Origin: Chryseobacterium kimseyorum
GTDB taxonomy: Bacteria; Bacteroidota; Bacteroidia; Flavobacteriales; Weeksellaceae
Direction of reading: 5' to 3'
Length of the DNA stretch: 60,593 nt
NCBI RefSeq assembly: GCF_025971945.1
Contig: NZ_JAPDHW010000011.1
Location: 1-60,593 of the forward strand
Part shown: piece after piece, positions 9,759 to 17,516 of the stretch
How positions within the stretch are numbered: position 1 is the first letter of the stretch
Layout: the number at the start of each line of letters is the position of its first letter
The notes under the pieces: model-generated
What the model was told of the DNA's origin: nothing
Seen by the model: the letters and a program-made list of their open reading frames with translations, nothing else
Databases searched by the model: none
Translations under genes and position numbers: made by a program

Positions 9759-10232
9759 TTATGGGGCAACTCTTTTGAAAGTATAGGTTGTTGCTTTGTA
9801 CAAATCCGGATCTGTATCATCCTCAATTTTTAAGTTTAACGTCTCAGCAGTAAGATCAACTATTTTCCCTTTTTCAGTTACTACGGTTCCCTGATACTTA
9901 ATTTCGAAATTTTTCTCAGTTTTATTATAACTGTAGCTGAAGTTACGCTCAGAAATTGTTGAGCAAGTCAAAGGTGAACCTGCTTCGTCTTTATTTGTTC
10001 TTTTACCTGAATTATTTTCATTAAAAACCCAACGAGATTCCTGCTGACAAGTTGTGTATGTAATTTCGTCAGAAATCCCGACACCGTCAAGATCCACCTC
10101 AGTTCTTACTTCGGCTACGGGCTTCCACGTTCCTACAATCGGAAACTCCTGTACAGTCTCTTCGTCATCGTTACATGCGGTAGTAGCTACCATTAATGAT
10201 AAACCTGCAAATAATAATGCTAATTTCTTCAT
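9759..10232 (-). CDS. Lipocalin-like lipoprotein
   Basis: The 157-residue protein has a lipoprotein signal (MKKLALLFAG, then a hydrophobic stretch and C20 in ATTAC followed by NDDEE). The mature part starts with VGTWKPVAEV, the opening motif of lipocalin-like domains (PF13648-type) common in flavobacterial lipoproteins, and closes with a strand TTYTFKRVAP. An acidic tail right after the lipid cysteine is the kind of signal that exports lipoproteins to the surface in this phylum. Single gene, with its own terminator. Ligand and role are unknown. Confidence 0.75.
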   Translation of the reverse strand: MKKLALLFAGLSLMVATTACNDDEETVQEFPIVGTWKPVAEVRTEVDLDGVGISDEITYTTCQQESRWVFNENNSGKRTNKDEAGSPLTCSTISERNFSYSYNKTEKNFEIKYQGTVVTEKGKIVDLTAETLNLKIEDDTDPDLYKATTYTFKRVAP

Positions 10233-10357
10233 AGATCAAATTTTTCAAGGCATAAAATTATGATTTTTTATTAAAATTCCACTATTTTTTTTGAATTTTG
10301 GAATCATAATTTACATTTTCTTAAAAATACCGCTTTTAAAGACCATTTCCAAAGCCT

Positions 10358-10365
10358 TATATTTG
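10358..10365 (+). promoter_or_regulatory. -7 box upstream of the GT2 gene
   Basis: TATATTTG, a TAnnTTTG match 13 bases before the start codon at 10379, implying a very short leader. Confidence 0.55.
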
Positions 10366-10378
10366 CAAAAAATACTGA

Positions 10379-11131
10379 ATGCCTGAAGTTTCCATCATTA
10401 CGCCGTGCTACAATTCTTCAAAATTTTTGGAAGAAACAATACTTTCTGTGCAAAATCAGACCTTTAAAGATTGGGAATGGCTGATAACCGATGACAAGTC
10501 TTCTGACAATTCGGTGGAAATTATTCAGAAACTGAATGATCCAAGAATTAAACTGACAGTTGCCGAAAAAAACGGAGGTGCAGGACACGCAAGAAATATT
10601 TCTTTAAAAAATGCCACCGGAAGATTTATTACATTTTTGGATGCAGATGATTTTTGGGAACCTGATTTTTTGGAGGAGATGGTTAATTTTATGAAAAAAG
10701 AAAATGCGGAAATTGCATACTCCAATTATGCACGATGCGATGAAAATTTAGTTCCTAAAATTGATGATTTTAAGGCAGATAAAGTTGTAACCTTTGATAA
10801 TCTATTAAAAACCTGCAGATTATCTCTACTTTCATCAATGTACGATTCTAAGAGAGTTGGCGTAGAATATTTTCCTGAAGGAAGTAAAAGAGAAGATCAT
10901 GTGATGTGGCTGAATTTGCTTAAGAAAATATCTGTGGGCAAACCACTTCCAAAGATGATGGCAAAATACCGAATGCATGCAACAAGCGTTTCACGAAAGA
11001 AGCAGAACATCGTAAAAGATCAGTATTTAGTCTACAAGGATTTCATGAAATTTTCAACCGTAAAATCTCTTTACTATACCGCCAACTGGGCGATCAATGG
11101 TTTTTTAAAATACTCTAAAATATTTAACTGA
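10379..11131 (+). CDS. Family 2 glycosyltransferase
   Basis: Transfers a sugar from a nucleotide donor to an envelope glycan. The 250-residue protein has the GT2 N-terminal fold (SIITPCYN at 5-12, ITDDKSSDNS at 36-45), the metal-binding DAD at 88-90 (FLDADDFW) and a second half with the acceptor-side HVMWLNLL segment. It has no membrane helix. Its stop overlaps the start of the next gene by one base (TGATG), so the two are translationally coupled. The sugar is unknown. It is near waaA, consistent with a role in lipooligosaccharide, but that is inference. Confidence 0.88.
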   Translation: MPEVSIITPCYNSSKFLEETILSVQNQTFKDWEWLITDDKSSDNSVEIIQKLNDPRIKLTVAEKNGGAGHARNISLKNATGRFITFLDADDFWEPDFLEEMVNFMKKENAEIAYSNYARCDENLVPKIDDFKADKVVTFDNLLKTCRLSLLSSMYDSKRVGVEYFPEGSKREDHVMWLNLLKKISVGKPLPKMMAKYRMHATSVSRKKQNIVKDQYLVYKDFMKFSTVKSLYYTANWAINGFLKYSKIFN

Positions 11132-11757
11132 TGGAATATTCAAAAGAATTTAAAGCTGCACTCAGCAATTTTTCGGCAATTGAAAAAGACCGTCTTATTT
11201 TCCGTTTGCTGAAAAAGGACAAATTACTGTCTAAAAAACTGTATTTTGAGCTGATAGACACTGAAACGACAGACCAAAAGCGAACTCAGATGGAAGAACA
11301 GATTGAGGAAAGAGTGCTTCTGGCTTCGAAATATATTGGAAATCCTAAATATTTTTTAGTTCTGATCAGAAAAATAAGTGCGGAAATAACAGAGCATGTG
11401 AAGATTACAACCGATAAATTTGGAGATATTTATCTGCAGCTGTTTTTGGTCAATCAAATTCTAGAAAACAACGACAAGCTTAACCATCAGAGATTTGACA
11501 ATATTTATAAGCTTTATATTTATCTGATTAATAAACTTTTGAAAGCCATCATATCCATAAAAAAAATTGACGAAGATTACTGGATGGAACTGAATGAAAT
11601 TTTAGAAAGTATAGAAACCAAAATCCACGAGAACAGGTATCTTGAAAAACTGTGTATCAATAACAGTTTTGACTTTGTTTGGCTTACGATTGATAAAATT
11701 CCGGACCACTTAGATTTAATGGTGAAAGATATTAAAAGCCAGGGATTTCTAAAGTGA
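11131..11757 (+). CDS. Hypothetical protein coupled to a glycosyltransferase
   Basis: Not recognised. The 208-residue protein is mostly charged and helical, with FSAIEKDRLIFRLLKKDKLL near the N-terminus, no signal peptide and no membrane segment, so it is probably cytoplasmic. Its start overlaps the stop of the preceding GT2 gene by one base. At the other end it overlaps the 3' end of the convergent waaA gene by 9 bases, so neither gene has room for a terminator there. Codon use looks like that of its neighbours. Confidence 0.7.
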   Translation: MEYSKEFKAALSNFSAIEKDRLIFRLLKKDKLLSKKLYFELIDTETTDQKRTQMEEQIEERVLLASKYIGNPKYFLVLIRKISAEITEHVKITTDKFGDIYLQLFLVNQILENNDKLNHQRFDNIYKLYIYLINKLLKAIISIKKIDEDYWMELNEILESIETKIHENRYLEKLCINNSFDFVWLTIDKIPDHLDLMVKDIKSQGFLK

Positions 11758-12987
11758 TAGAATTTTCTTTACGATTAATTCTGAAGAGTTAGGTTGTTCA
11801 GTTACAAAATTCCCAGCGTTGGCCGACATCGATGCTAATTCCTCTTCATTATTTAAAAGATTTAAAACAAATTCTGCAGCTTCATTTTCATGCTCAAAAG
11901 ATTTTCCACCTCCGGCTGTAATTAAATTATCTGCTTCAGGGTTTTTCCGGTACTGATTTCCAAAAACTACGGGAGCACCAAATGTTGCTGCCTCGAGAAT
12001 ATTATGCAAGCCTGAATCGTGAAATCCACCGCCAACGACTGCAATGTCAGCATAAGAATAGAGTTTTGAAAGCAAACCAATGCTGTCGATGATAAGAGTG
12101 CGGGAGTTTGAGAGTTTGAGAGTTTGAGAATTTTTCAGGTCGCTGTAAAGAATTGCCTTTGGGAATATTTCTTTTAAATTATCTACTCTTTTTAAATCGT
12201 GAGGAGCGAGGATTAATTTTACCTTCTTATTTTTATCTGAAATTATCCTTGCTAATTTCTCTTCTGCCTGCCATGAACTTCCGAAGACAACAGTTTGCGC
12301 GTCACCAATAAATTCTTCAATGAAATCAATATGATTATCGCGAGCCTTCAACTGTTTTACACGGTCAAATCTTGTATCGCCCGTTACCGAAGCATTAACT
12401 AAACCTATGCTTTTAGCCAGCAGATAAGACTCTCTTGTCTGATGAAAAAACCAGTCGACATTCTTTTTCAACTGCTTTACAAACCATTTTCCGTAAGAGG
12501 TAAAGAAGGATTGGTTTTCATAAAACAATGCTGAAATAACAAACGTTTTTACCTTATTGTTTTTCAGTTCCTCTAGTAGATGATACCAATAGTCATACTT
12601 CACCGTAAAAAACAGTTCAACGTTTACATAAGAAATAAATTCTCTTACATTTCTCTTAGTATCAAAAGGAAGATAAAAGATTGCATCAGCAATATTTTTC
12701 TTCTTAATCACATTTTCATAACCTGAAGGTGAAAAAAAAGTGACCAAAATTTTATGAGTTGGGAACTCATTTTTAAGTTTTTCCAAAACAGGGAGACCCT
12801 GCTCGTATTCGCCCAAACTTGCAGCATGCATCCAAATAACTTTATCTGAAGCCGTGAAGGAAGATTTCACACGACTGAAAGATTCTCTTCGTCCTTCAAT
12901 GCCTTTTTTAGTTTTATCATTAAATAACGAAAAAACTTTCATTCCGAAAATGAGAATGTGGATGAAAAGATTATATAGAAATGACAT
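11749..12987 (-). CDS. waaA: 3-deoxy-D-manno-octulosonic acid (Kdo) transferase
   Basis: Adds Kdo to lipid A, the first step of the lipopolysaccharide core, at the inner membrane. The 412-residue protein has the expected N-terminal anchor (about 2-20), the WaaA motif WMHAASLGEYEQGLPVL (about 51-67), VFGSSWQAEE in the middle and a C-terminal GT-B half with VVGGGFHDSGLHNILEAATFGAPVVFG, the family's nucleotide-sugar site. It stands at the head of a minus-strand gene but converges with the preceding hypothetical gene. A four-unit 8-base tandem repeat lies inside the gene at 12102-12133. Confidence 0.94.
   Translation of the reverse strand: MSFLYNLFIHILIFGMKVFSLFNDKTKKGIEGRRESFSRVKSSFTASDKVIWMHAASLGEYEQGLPVLEKLKNEFPTHKILVTFFSPSGYENVIKKKNIADAIFYLPFDTKRNVREFISYVNVELFFTVKYDYWYHLLEELKNNKVKTFVISALFYENQSFFTSYGKWFVKQLKKNVDWFFHQTRESYLLAKSIGLVNASVTGDTRFDRVKQLKARDNHIDFIEEFIGDAQTVVFGSSWQAEEKLARIISDKNKKVKLILAPHDLKRVDNLKEIFPKAILYSDLKNSQTLKLSNSRTLIIDSIGLLSKLYSYADIAVVGGGFHDSGLHNILEAATFGAPVVFGNQYRKNPEADNLITAGGGKSFEHENEAAEFVLNLLNNEEELASMSANAGNFVTEQPNSSELIVKKILSL
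12102..12133. repeat. 8-base tandem repeat inside waaA
   Basis: Four adjacent units: GGGAGTTT, GAGAGTTT twice, GAGAATTT. The unit length is not a multiple of three, so a change of copy number would shift the waaA frame. It encodes the Q-T-L-K-L-S-N-S-R-T-L stretch. Confidence 0.85.
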
Positions 12988-12995
12988 TTTAAAAA

Positions 12996-13463
12996 TTATT
13001 TAAACTGAGCGCTGATAATAAAAACAGCTATTAGACTTCCAATGATGGACAATAATATGGTTGAAAAAGGAACCCTTGCTTTCGCATTTTCATCAAAAGC
13101 ATATCTGAAAGTAAAATCCTGACTGTTCAGGAAAATGAGTATAACCAAAACCAGCAACCATCTTACAAAGAAATTCATGATAAAAAACTGCACATCACGG
13201 TTGGCATCTGTAATCTCGAAAGGAAAATTTGCAGATTCAGGAGAACGTATTAAAAAGAAGATTCCTATATAAAAAACTGAAACTAAAACTGGTGTGAAGA
13301 GATACCATTTTTTATTTCCAAAATTGTCGGCTTTGCCTTCGATATCAAAATGGGTGGGAATAATCTGCGGTAAAGCTTTGTAATTTTTCAAAGTAAACCA
13401 CCAAAGAAAGATAATCAATCCAAGATTGAGAAGATCAAACACGACAAATAATGCATCTCCCAT
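12996..13463 (-). CDS. DUF1648 family membrane protein
   Basis: A 155-residue membrane protein with four predicted helices (about 5-25, 55-72, 95-115 and 132-153). The first loop carries ALPQIIPTHFDIEGKADNFGNK, the DUF1648 signature (also seen in SdpI-like proteins). The role is unknown; relatives include immunity or signalling proteins, but there is no toxin neighbour here. It lies 8 bases upstream of waaA in the same direction, and 18 bases after the NlpC/P60 gene. Confidence 0.8.
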   Translation of the reverse strand: MGDALFVVFDLLNLGLIIFLWWFTLKNYKALPQIIPTHFDIEGKADNFGNKKWYLFTPVLVSVFYIGIFFLIRSPESANFPFEITDANRDVQFFIMNFFVRWLLVLVILIFLNSQDFTFRYAFDENAKARVPFSTILLSIIGSLIAVFIISAQFK

Positions 13464-13481
13464 TGAATAAGCTATTTGAAT

Positions 13482-14198
13482 TTATAAAACGTTTTTAATC
13501 ACTCTCAATTTATGCGTATGCTTGTTCATTTCTTTATTAAAAATTCCCGTAGAATCCAGCGTATCGATTCTCACCTTTCCTGATGCGTGAATGATCTTTT
13601 GGTTTTCAAGCATAATTCCAACGTGAATAATTTTCCCTTCAGAATTTTCAAAAAAAGCAAGATCACCCGGCTGGCTTTCTTCTACAAAACTTAAAACTTC
13701 TCCCACTTCCGCCTGCTGATAAGTATCCCGTGGCATTTTCACATTGTGAATTTTATACACCAACTGTACAAAACCAGAACAGTCTACCGCAAAAAAACTT
13801 TTTCCGCCCCATAAATAAGGAACATTCCGAAATTCTTTAGCAGTCAAAGCTATACTTTCACGTAAGTCATGACTTCTCCGGGAAGCCACTGCAGGATATT
13901 CAACTTCAGAACCCATCGAAAGCAAAGCACGTCCGTCATTGGTCATTATCGACGAAAAATCTTCTGTAATCAAAGTTACTTTCCTGTTTGCCAAATGTTC
14001 TTCCGTAACATGTTTGATCTGTTTGGTATCCATCCAGCCTTCATATCCATCGTAGTGCATTTTTATTTTGGTCCAGTTTTTATTGACTTCCAAAATATCT
14101 GCACTTTCGCCAAACAATATTTCAGTAACAATTTCTGCTCTGTCAGAATTTTCCGCACGCACGGGCGCCACTGTCACCACACAAATTCCTTTGTCCAT
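13482..14198 (-). CDS. NlpC/P60 (C40) peptidase with SH3 domains
   Basis: Probable peptidoglycan endopeptidase cutting within stem peptides. The 238-residue protein has an N-terminal SH3b-like region (about 5-105, with GYEGWMD) and a C-terminal NlpC/P60 domain with the catalytic triad visible: C140 in VDCSGF, H192 in HVGIM and H204 in IIHASG. No signal peptide is visible at this start, as in other Bacteroidota homologues that resemble the B. cereus YkfC group, which acts on cytoplasmic recycled muropeptides. It leads the minus-strand run NlpC/P60, DUF1648, waaA with short gaps. Confidence 0.88.
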   Translation of the reverse strand: MDKGICVVTVAPVRAENSDRAEIVTEILFGESADILEVNKNWTKIKMHYDGYEGWMDTKQIKHVTEEHLANRKVTLITEDFSSIMTNDGRALLSMGSEVEYPAVASRRSHDLRESIALTAKEFRNVPYLWGGKSFFAVDCSGFVQLVYKIHNVKMPRDTYQQAEVGEVLSFVEESQPGDLAFFENSEGKIIHVGIMLENQKIIHASGKVRIDTLDSTGIFNKEMNKHTHKLRVIKNVL

Positions 14199-14283
14199 TT
14201 ATTTATATTAAAAGATTGGATGATTTAAAAATTTAAAAATTAAAGACATAAATCTTTAATGATTTACTATTTAAATCTTTTAA

Positions 14284-14931
14284 TTATTTCTTTCTAAGAA
14301 GATTTACTCCGTCACGCAAAGGTAAAATAAGATTTTCAAAATCGTCATCTTTCGCTGCCAAATCATTAAGCTCTTTGATCACCTGTGTAGATTTTTGTTT
14401 CGGATTTTCTTCTAAAACTTTGCCATACCAAAGCACGTTATCAAACATTACCACAGAACCTGATTTTGTTTTTGGCTTAATGAGTCTAAAATACTCTGCA
14501 TAATTTTCTTTATCGGCATCTATAAAAACAAGATCGAAAACCTCATCGGTTTCTTTTAAAAATTCTTTCGCATCTTGAAGTTTAAAATGAATCTGATTAG
14601 AAAACTCACTTTCGGCAAAATATTTTTTGGGCAGATAGGCTAAATCTTCATTCACATCCAAAGTTGTCAGCTTCCCGTCCTTCGACAAACCTTCTGCCAT
14701 ACATAGTGCAGCATAACCGGTAAAAGTTCCAATTTCCAAAATATTTTTAGGCTGTAAAATCTTTGAAATAATGGTCAGCAGTCTACCCTGCTGATACCCT
14801 GAAATCATGTGAGGCTGAGTGGTTTTCTGAAAAGTTTCTCTTCTCAGCTTCCTCAGAATCTCTGGCTCGGCAGATGCGTGATTCTCCAGGTATCTGTCCA
14901 TTTCAGCATTTTCTTCTTCAAAAAAGCTCAT
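14284..14931 (-). CDS. SAM-dependent O-methyltransferase (catechol/caffeoyl-CoA type)
   Basis: The 215-residue protein matches the methyltransferase_3 family (PF01596): ILEIGTFTGYAALCMAEGL is the SAM-binding motif I, FDLVFIDADKENY the metal-binding DAD motif, and MFDNVLWYGKV the conserved closing segment. I chose the start at 14931 (MSFFEEENAEMDRY); an in-frame upstream extension of 22 residues is AT-rich and unlike the family. The methyl acceptor is unknown. It faces the divergent small gene at 15070. Confidence 0.88.
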   Translation of the reverse strand: MSFFEEENAEMDRYLENHASAEPEILRKLRRETFQKTTQPHMISGYQQGRLLTIISKILQPKNILEIGTFTGYAALCMAEGLSKDGKLTTLDVNEDLAYLPKKYFAESEFSNQIHFKLQDAKEFLKETDEVFDLVFIDADKENYAEYFRLIKPKTKSGSVVMFDNVLWYGKVLEENPKQKSTQVIKELNDLAAKDDDFENLILPLRDGVNLLRKK

Positions 14932-15069
14932 ATTGATAATTTTTAACGGTTCAAATTTACTTAAATATAAACAATTTATCCTGAATGTTAAAATCAAAAA
15001 ATCAGTATAAATACGGATGTTTTGTAACGGTTTATAGTGTTAGATTTGTATGAGCAAGAAATCTTGTAC

Positions 15070-15222
15070 ATGATGACGAAAAAAGATTTATTAAAATTGG
15101 AGGTAAAAGACAAGTTGATGAAACAAAGTGACCCTTCACACAAAAAACAATTCCCAAAGAGAGAGCGCAGTTCACTTTTAAAAGCAATCTTCAAAAAACT
15201 TAAAAGAGAAGACGTAATCTAA
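15070..15222 (+). CDS. Small basic protein
   Basis: Not recognised. A 50-residue, lysine-rich protein (MMTKKDLLKLEVKDKLM, then KKQFPKRERSSLLKAIFKKLKRE), with no membrane segment. It may bind nucleic acid by its charge, but nothing else supports that. The start ATG is doubled (15070 and 15073). A perfect terminator hairpin starts 2 bases after its stop codon, which supports a real transcript. Confidence 0.5.
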   Translation: MMTKKDLLKLEVKDKLMKQSDPSHKKQFPKRERSSLLKAIFKKLKREDVI

Positions 15223-15224
15223 AA

Positions 15225-15260
15225 AAAGAATCCCGATAAAAATTTTTATCGGGATTCTTT
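15225..15260. terminator. Bidirectional terminator
   Basis: A perfect 36-base palindrome (18 bases per arm) with A and T runs at its edges and centre. It serves both the small plus-strand gene ending at 15222 and the minus-strand OmpA gene ending at 15279. Confidence 0.92.
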
Positions 15261-15278
15261 ATGCTTTATTGTGAGCAA

Positions 15279-16112
15279 TTATTTCTTTGGAGCAATATCC
15301 ATCAGTTTCATAAACTCATCCAGCTTAGGCATAATGATGATTTCTGTTCTTCTGTTTTCAGATCTCCCGGAAACACTCATGTTGGTTGCTTTCGGATTGT
15401 ATTCTGAACGACCACCTGCTGTAATTCTTGCCGGGTCAACACCAAACTGACTTTGCAGCACTTTCGCAACTGAAGTTCCTCTTAATGCAGAAAGATCCCA
15501 GTTATCTCTCGGTAGATTTGCAGAGCTTAAAGGCGAGTTGTCTGTATTACCCTCGATCAAGACAGAATATTTGTCGTAATCGTTGATCACTTTAGCTACT
15601 TTCCCAAGAACTTCCTGAGCCGCAGGAAGCACATTGTAATCTCCCACTTTGTATAACATTTTATCAGAAAGTGAGATCATTACCACACCTTTCAATACTT
15701 TTACCTGAACATCATCGTCAGTTACGTTATCCAAAGATCTCTTCAACTTGTTTGATAATGCTAAATTTAAGCTGTCGTTCTTCGCATTGGAAGAAATCAA
15801 CTGCTTAATGTACATATTTGAAGAGTTGATCTCTCCCACCAATTTATCAATGTTTGCAGAGCTTTTTCCTGTATTAGAAAGACACGCATCCAAAGATGAT
15901 TTCAAAGCATCATGCTGACTTTTTAATAGGTTATTTTCTGCGGTCAACGTAGAGTTCTGACCTTTAAGATCCTGAATTTCTCTCTGTCTTTCGCCAATAT
16001 TTTCGATACACTGTTTGTAGTTGCCGCTCAATGCGTCATACTGCTTTTTACTTACACAAGATGTTACACCCAACACCATTGCAGAAACTGCTAAAATTTT
16101 AAAAATCTTCAT
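15279..16112 (-). CDS. OmpA family lipoprotein
   Basis: Likely tethers the outer membrane to peptidoglycan. The 277-residue protein has a lipoprotein signal with C19 (GVTSC), a coiled-coil region at about 25-110 (YKQCIENIGERQREIQDLKG and similar), and an OmpA C-terminal peptidoglycan-binding domain: MLYKVGDYNVLP, VLIEGNTDNSPL, NWDLSALRGTSVAKVL, GGRSEYNP and a final SGRSENRRTEI. A -7 box on the minus strand lies at 16135-16142, in the gap shared with tilS. Confidence 0.9.
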   Translation of the reverse strand: MKIFKILAVSAMVLGVTSCVSKKQYDALSGNYKQCIENIGERQREIQDLKGQNSTLTAENNLLKSQHDALKSSLDACLSNTGKSSANIDKLVGEINSSNMYIKQLISSNAKNDSLNLALSNKLKRSLDNVTDDDVQVKVLKGVVMISLSDKMLYKVGDYNVLPAAQEVLGKVAKVINDYDKYSVLIEGNTDNSPLSSANLPRDNWDLSALRGTSVAKVLQSQFGVDPARITAGGRSEYNPKATNMSVSGRSENRRTEIIIMPKLDEFMKLMDIAPKK

Positions 16113-16134
16113 AAATAATCTTTTTTAGACGAGC

Positions 16135-16142
16135 CAAATTTA
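16135..16142 (-). promoter_or_regulatory. -7 box of the OmpA lipoprotein gene
   Basis: Reads TAAATTTG on the minus strand, 22 bases before the OmpA start codon. It is followed about 27 bases later by the divergent tilS -7 box. Confidence 0.5.
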
Positions 16143-16168
16143 GGAAAATTCATTTTAATTATATGGTT

Positions 16169-16176
16169 TATCTTTG
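16169..16176 (+). promoter_or_regulatory. -7 box upstream of tilS
   Basis: TATCTTTG, a TAnnTTTG match 22 bases before the chosen tilS start at 16199. It argues against an in-frame upstream ATG at 16163. Confidence 0.55.
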
Positions 16177-16198
16177 TACAAAAGAAATTCTGAGCCTC

Positions 16199-17515
16199 AT
16201 GCTGGAAAAATCAAGCTTTAAAAAACAAGTCGAAAATCTCATTTCATTTTCAGAAAATCAGACTTTCCTTTTAGCGGTCAGCGGAGGTGCAGATTCCATG
16301 ACATTAGCTTTTATTTTCAATGATTTAGGTTTAAATTTTCAAATTGCACACGTTAATTATAAACTTCGTGCAGAAAATTCTGATGCAGACCAAAAAGTGG
16401 TAGCGGATTTTTGTTTTAAAAATGAGATTAAATTTCATTTATATGAAGTTTCAGAAAGAGATAAAAAGCCTGAAAATTCTATTCAACTTTGGGCAAGAGA
16501 ACTTCGATATAATTTTTTTAAACGAATCCAGGAAAAAGAAAATCTGGAATTTTTGGCGACCGCCCACCATCTGAACGATCAACTTGAAACTTTTATCATT
16601 AATTTATCTAAAGCTTCCGGAATTAAAGGCTTGAGTGGAATCCCTGCCAATGATCACAAAATACTTCGCCCGCTTCTCCATTTTTCTAAGGAAGAAATCT
16701 ACAATTTCGCTGCAAAGAATCAGATTGAATTTCGGGAAGATCTCTCCAATAAGAAAAGTGATTATTTAAGGAACAAGATTAGAAATGAGGTGGTTCCGAA
16801 ACTTTTGGAAACGAATGAGCATTTTCTTGATAATTTTAAAAAGTCAATACATTATTTAAATCAAACCAAGGATTTTGTTCAGCAACAGATTGAAGATATT
16901 GAACACCGAATTACAATTTCAAACGGAGAATGTAAAATTTTAGATAAAAGCAAACTCAATCTGGCAAGTGATTTTGTGAAATTTGAAATCTTAAAAAAAT
17001 ATGGATTTGAAAAAGAAGCAGAAATTAAAAAGATCTTCACATCTGAAACCGGAAGTGCTTTTTTTTCTAAAAAATTCCAGCTGACCATCAACCGAAATGA
17101 ATTGATTTTAAATACATTAGATCAAAACACAGACACACAGGATAAAATTCTTTTAATCGATAAAATTGACGTGGCTGAAAACCAAACGATCATTAATCTC
17201 GAAAGTACAATTGAAAGCATCGAAGGAATCAATAAAACTGTACGTTGGGATTTTGATGCAGAAAAAATTACGTTCCCATTGCAGCTCCGACGAAAAGAGG
17301 AAGGTGATGTTTTTTATCCCACCGGTTTTTCGGGAAAAAAGAAAGTTTCGAAGTTTTTTAAGGACGAAAAATTGTCTATTTTAGCCAAGCAAAAAATCTG
17401 GCTTCTGACAGACGGAAACAACCGTGTTTTAGGCATTCTTCCTTTCAGACAAGATCGACGCTACGCAAAAGATGAGAGAACGAAAAGTATTCTCACAATT
17501 TTTAATGAAAAGTAA
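16199..17515 (+). CDS. tilS: tRNA(Ile)-lysidine synthetase
   Basis: Modifies the wobble cytidine of tRNA-Ile (CAU anticodon) to lysidine, an essential step. The 438-residue protein has the PP-loop motif SGGADS near 28-33 (LAVSGGADSMT), the AHHLNDQLETFI segment near 123 and a C-terminal TilS domain (FPLQLRRKEEGDVFYPTGF). I placed the start at 16199 (MLEKSSFKKQ) because a promoter-like TATCTTTG at 16169 overlaps the longer reading. Only one base separates its stop from the ATG of the next gene, dsbD, which is in a different frame. Confidence 0.95.
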   Translation: MLEKSSFKKQVENLISFSENQTFLLAVSGGADSMTLAFIFNDLGLNFQIAHVNYKLRAENSDADQKVVADFCFKNEIKFHLYEVSERDKKPENSIQLWARELRYNFFKRIQEKENLEFLATAHHLNDQLETFIINLSKASGIKGLSGIPANDHKILRPLLHFSKEEIYNFAAKNQIEFREDLSNKKSDYLRNKIRNEVVPKLLETNEHFLDNFKKSIHYLNQTKDFVQQQIEDIEHRITISNGECKILDKSKLNLASDFVKFEILKKYGFEKEAEIKKIFTSETGSAFFSKKFQLTINRNELILNTLDQNTDTQDKILLIDKIDVAENQTIINLESTIESIEGINKTVRWDFDAEKITFPLQLRRKEEGDVFYPTGFSGKKKVSKFFKDEKLSILAKQKIWLLTDGNNRVLGILPFRQDRRYAKDERTKSILTIFNEK

Positions 17516-17516
17516 A

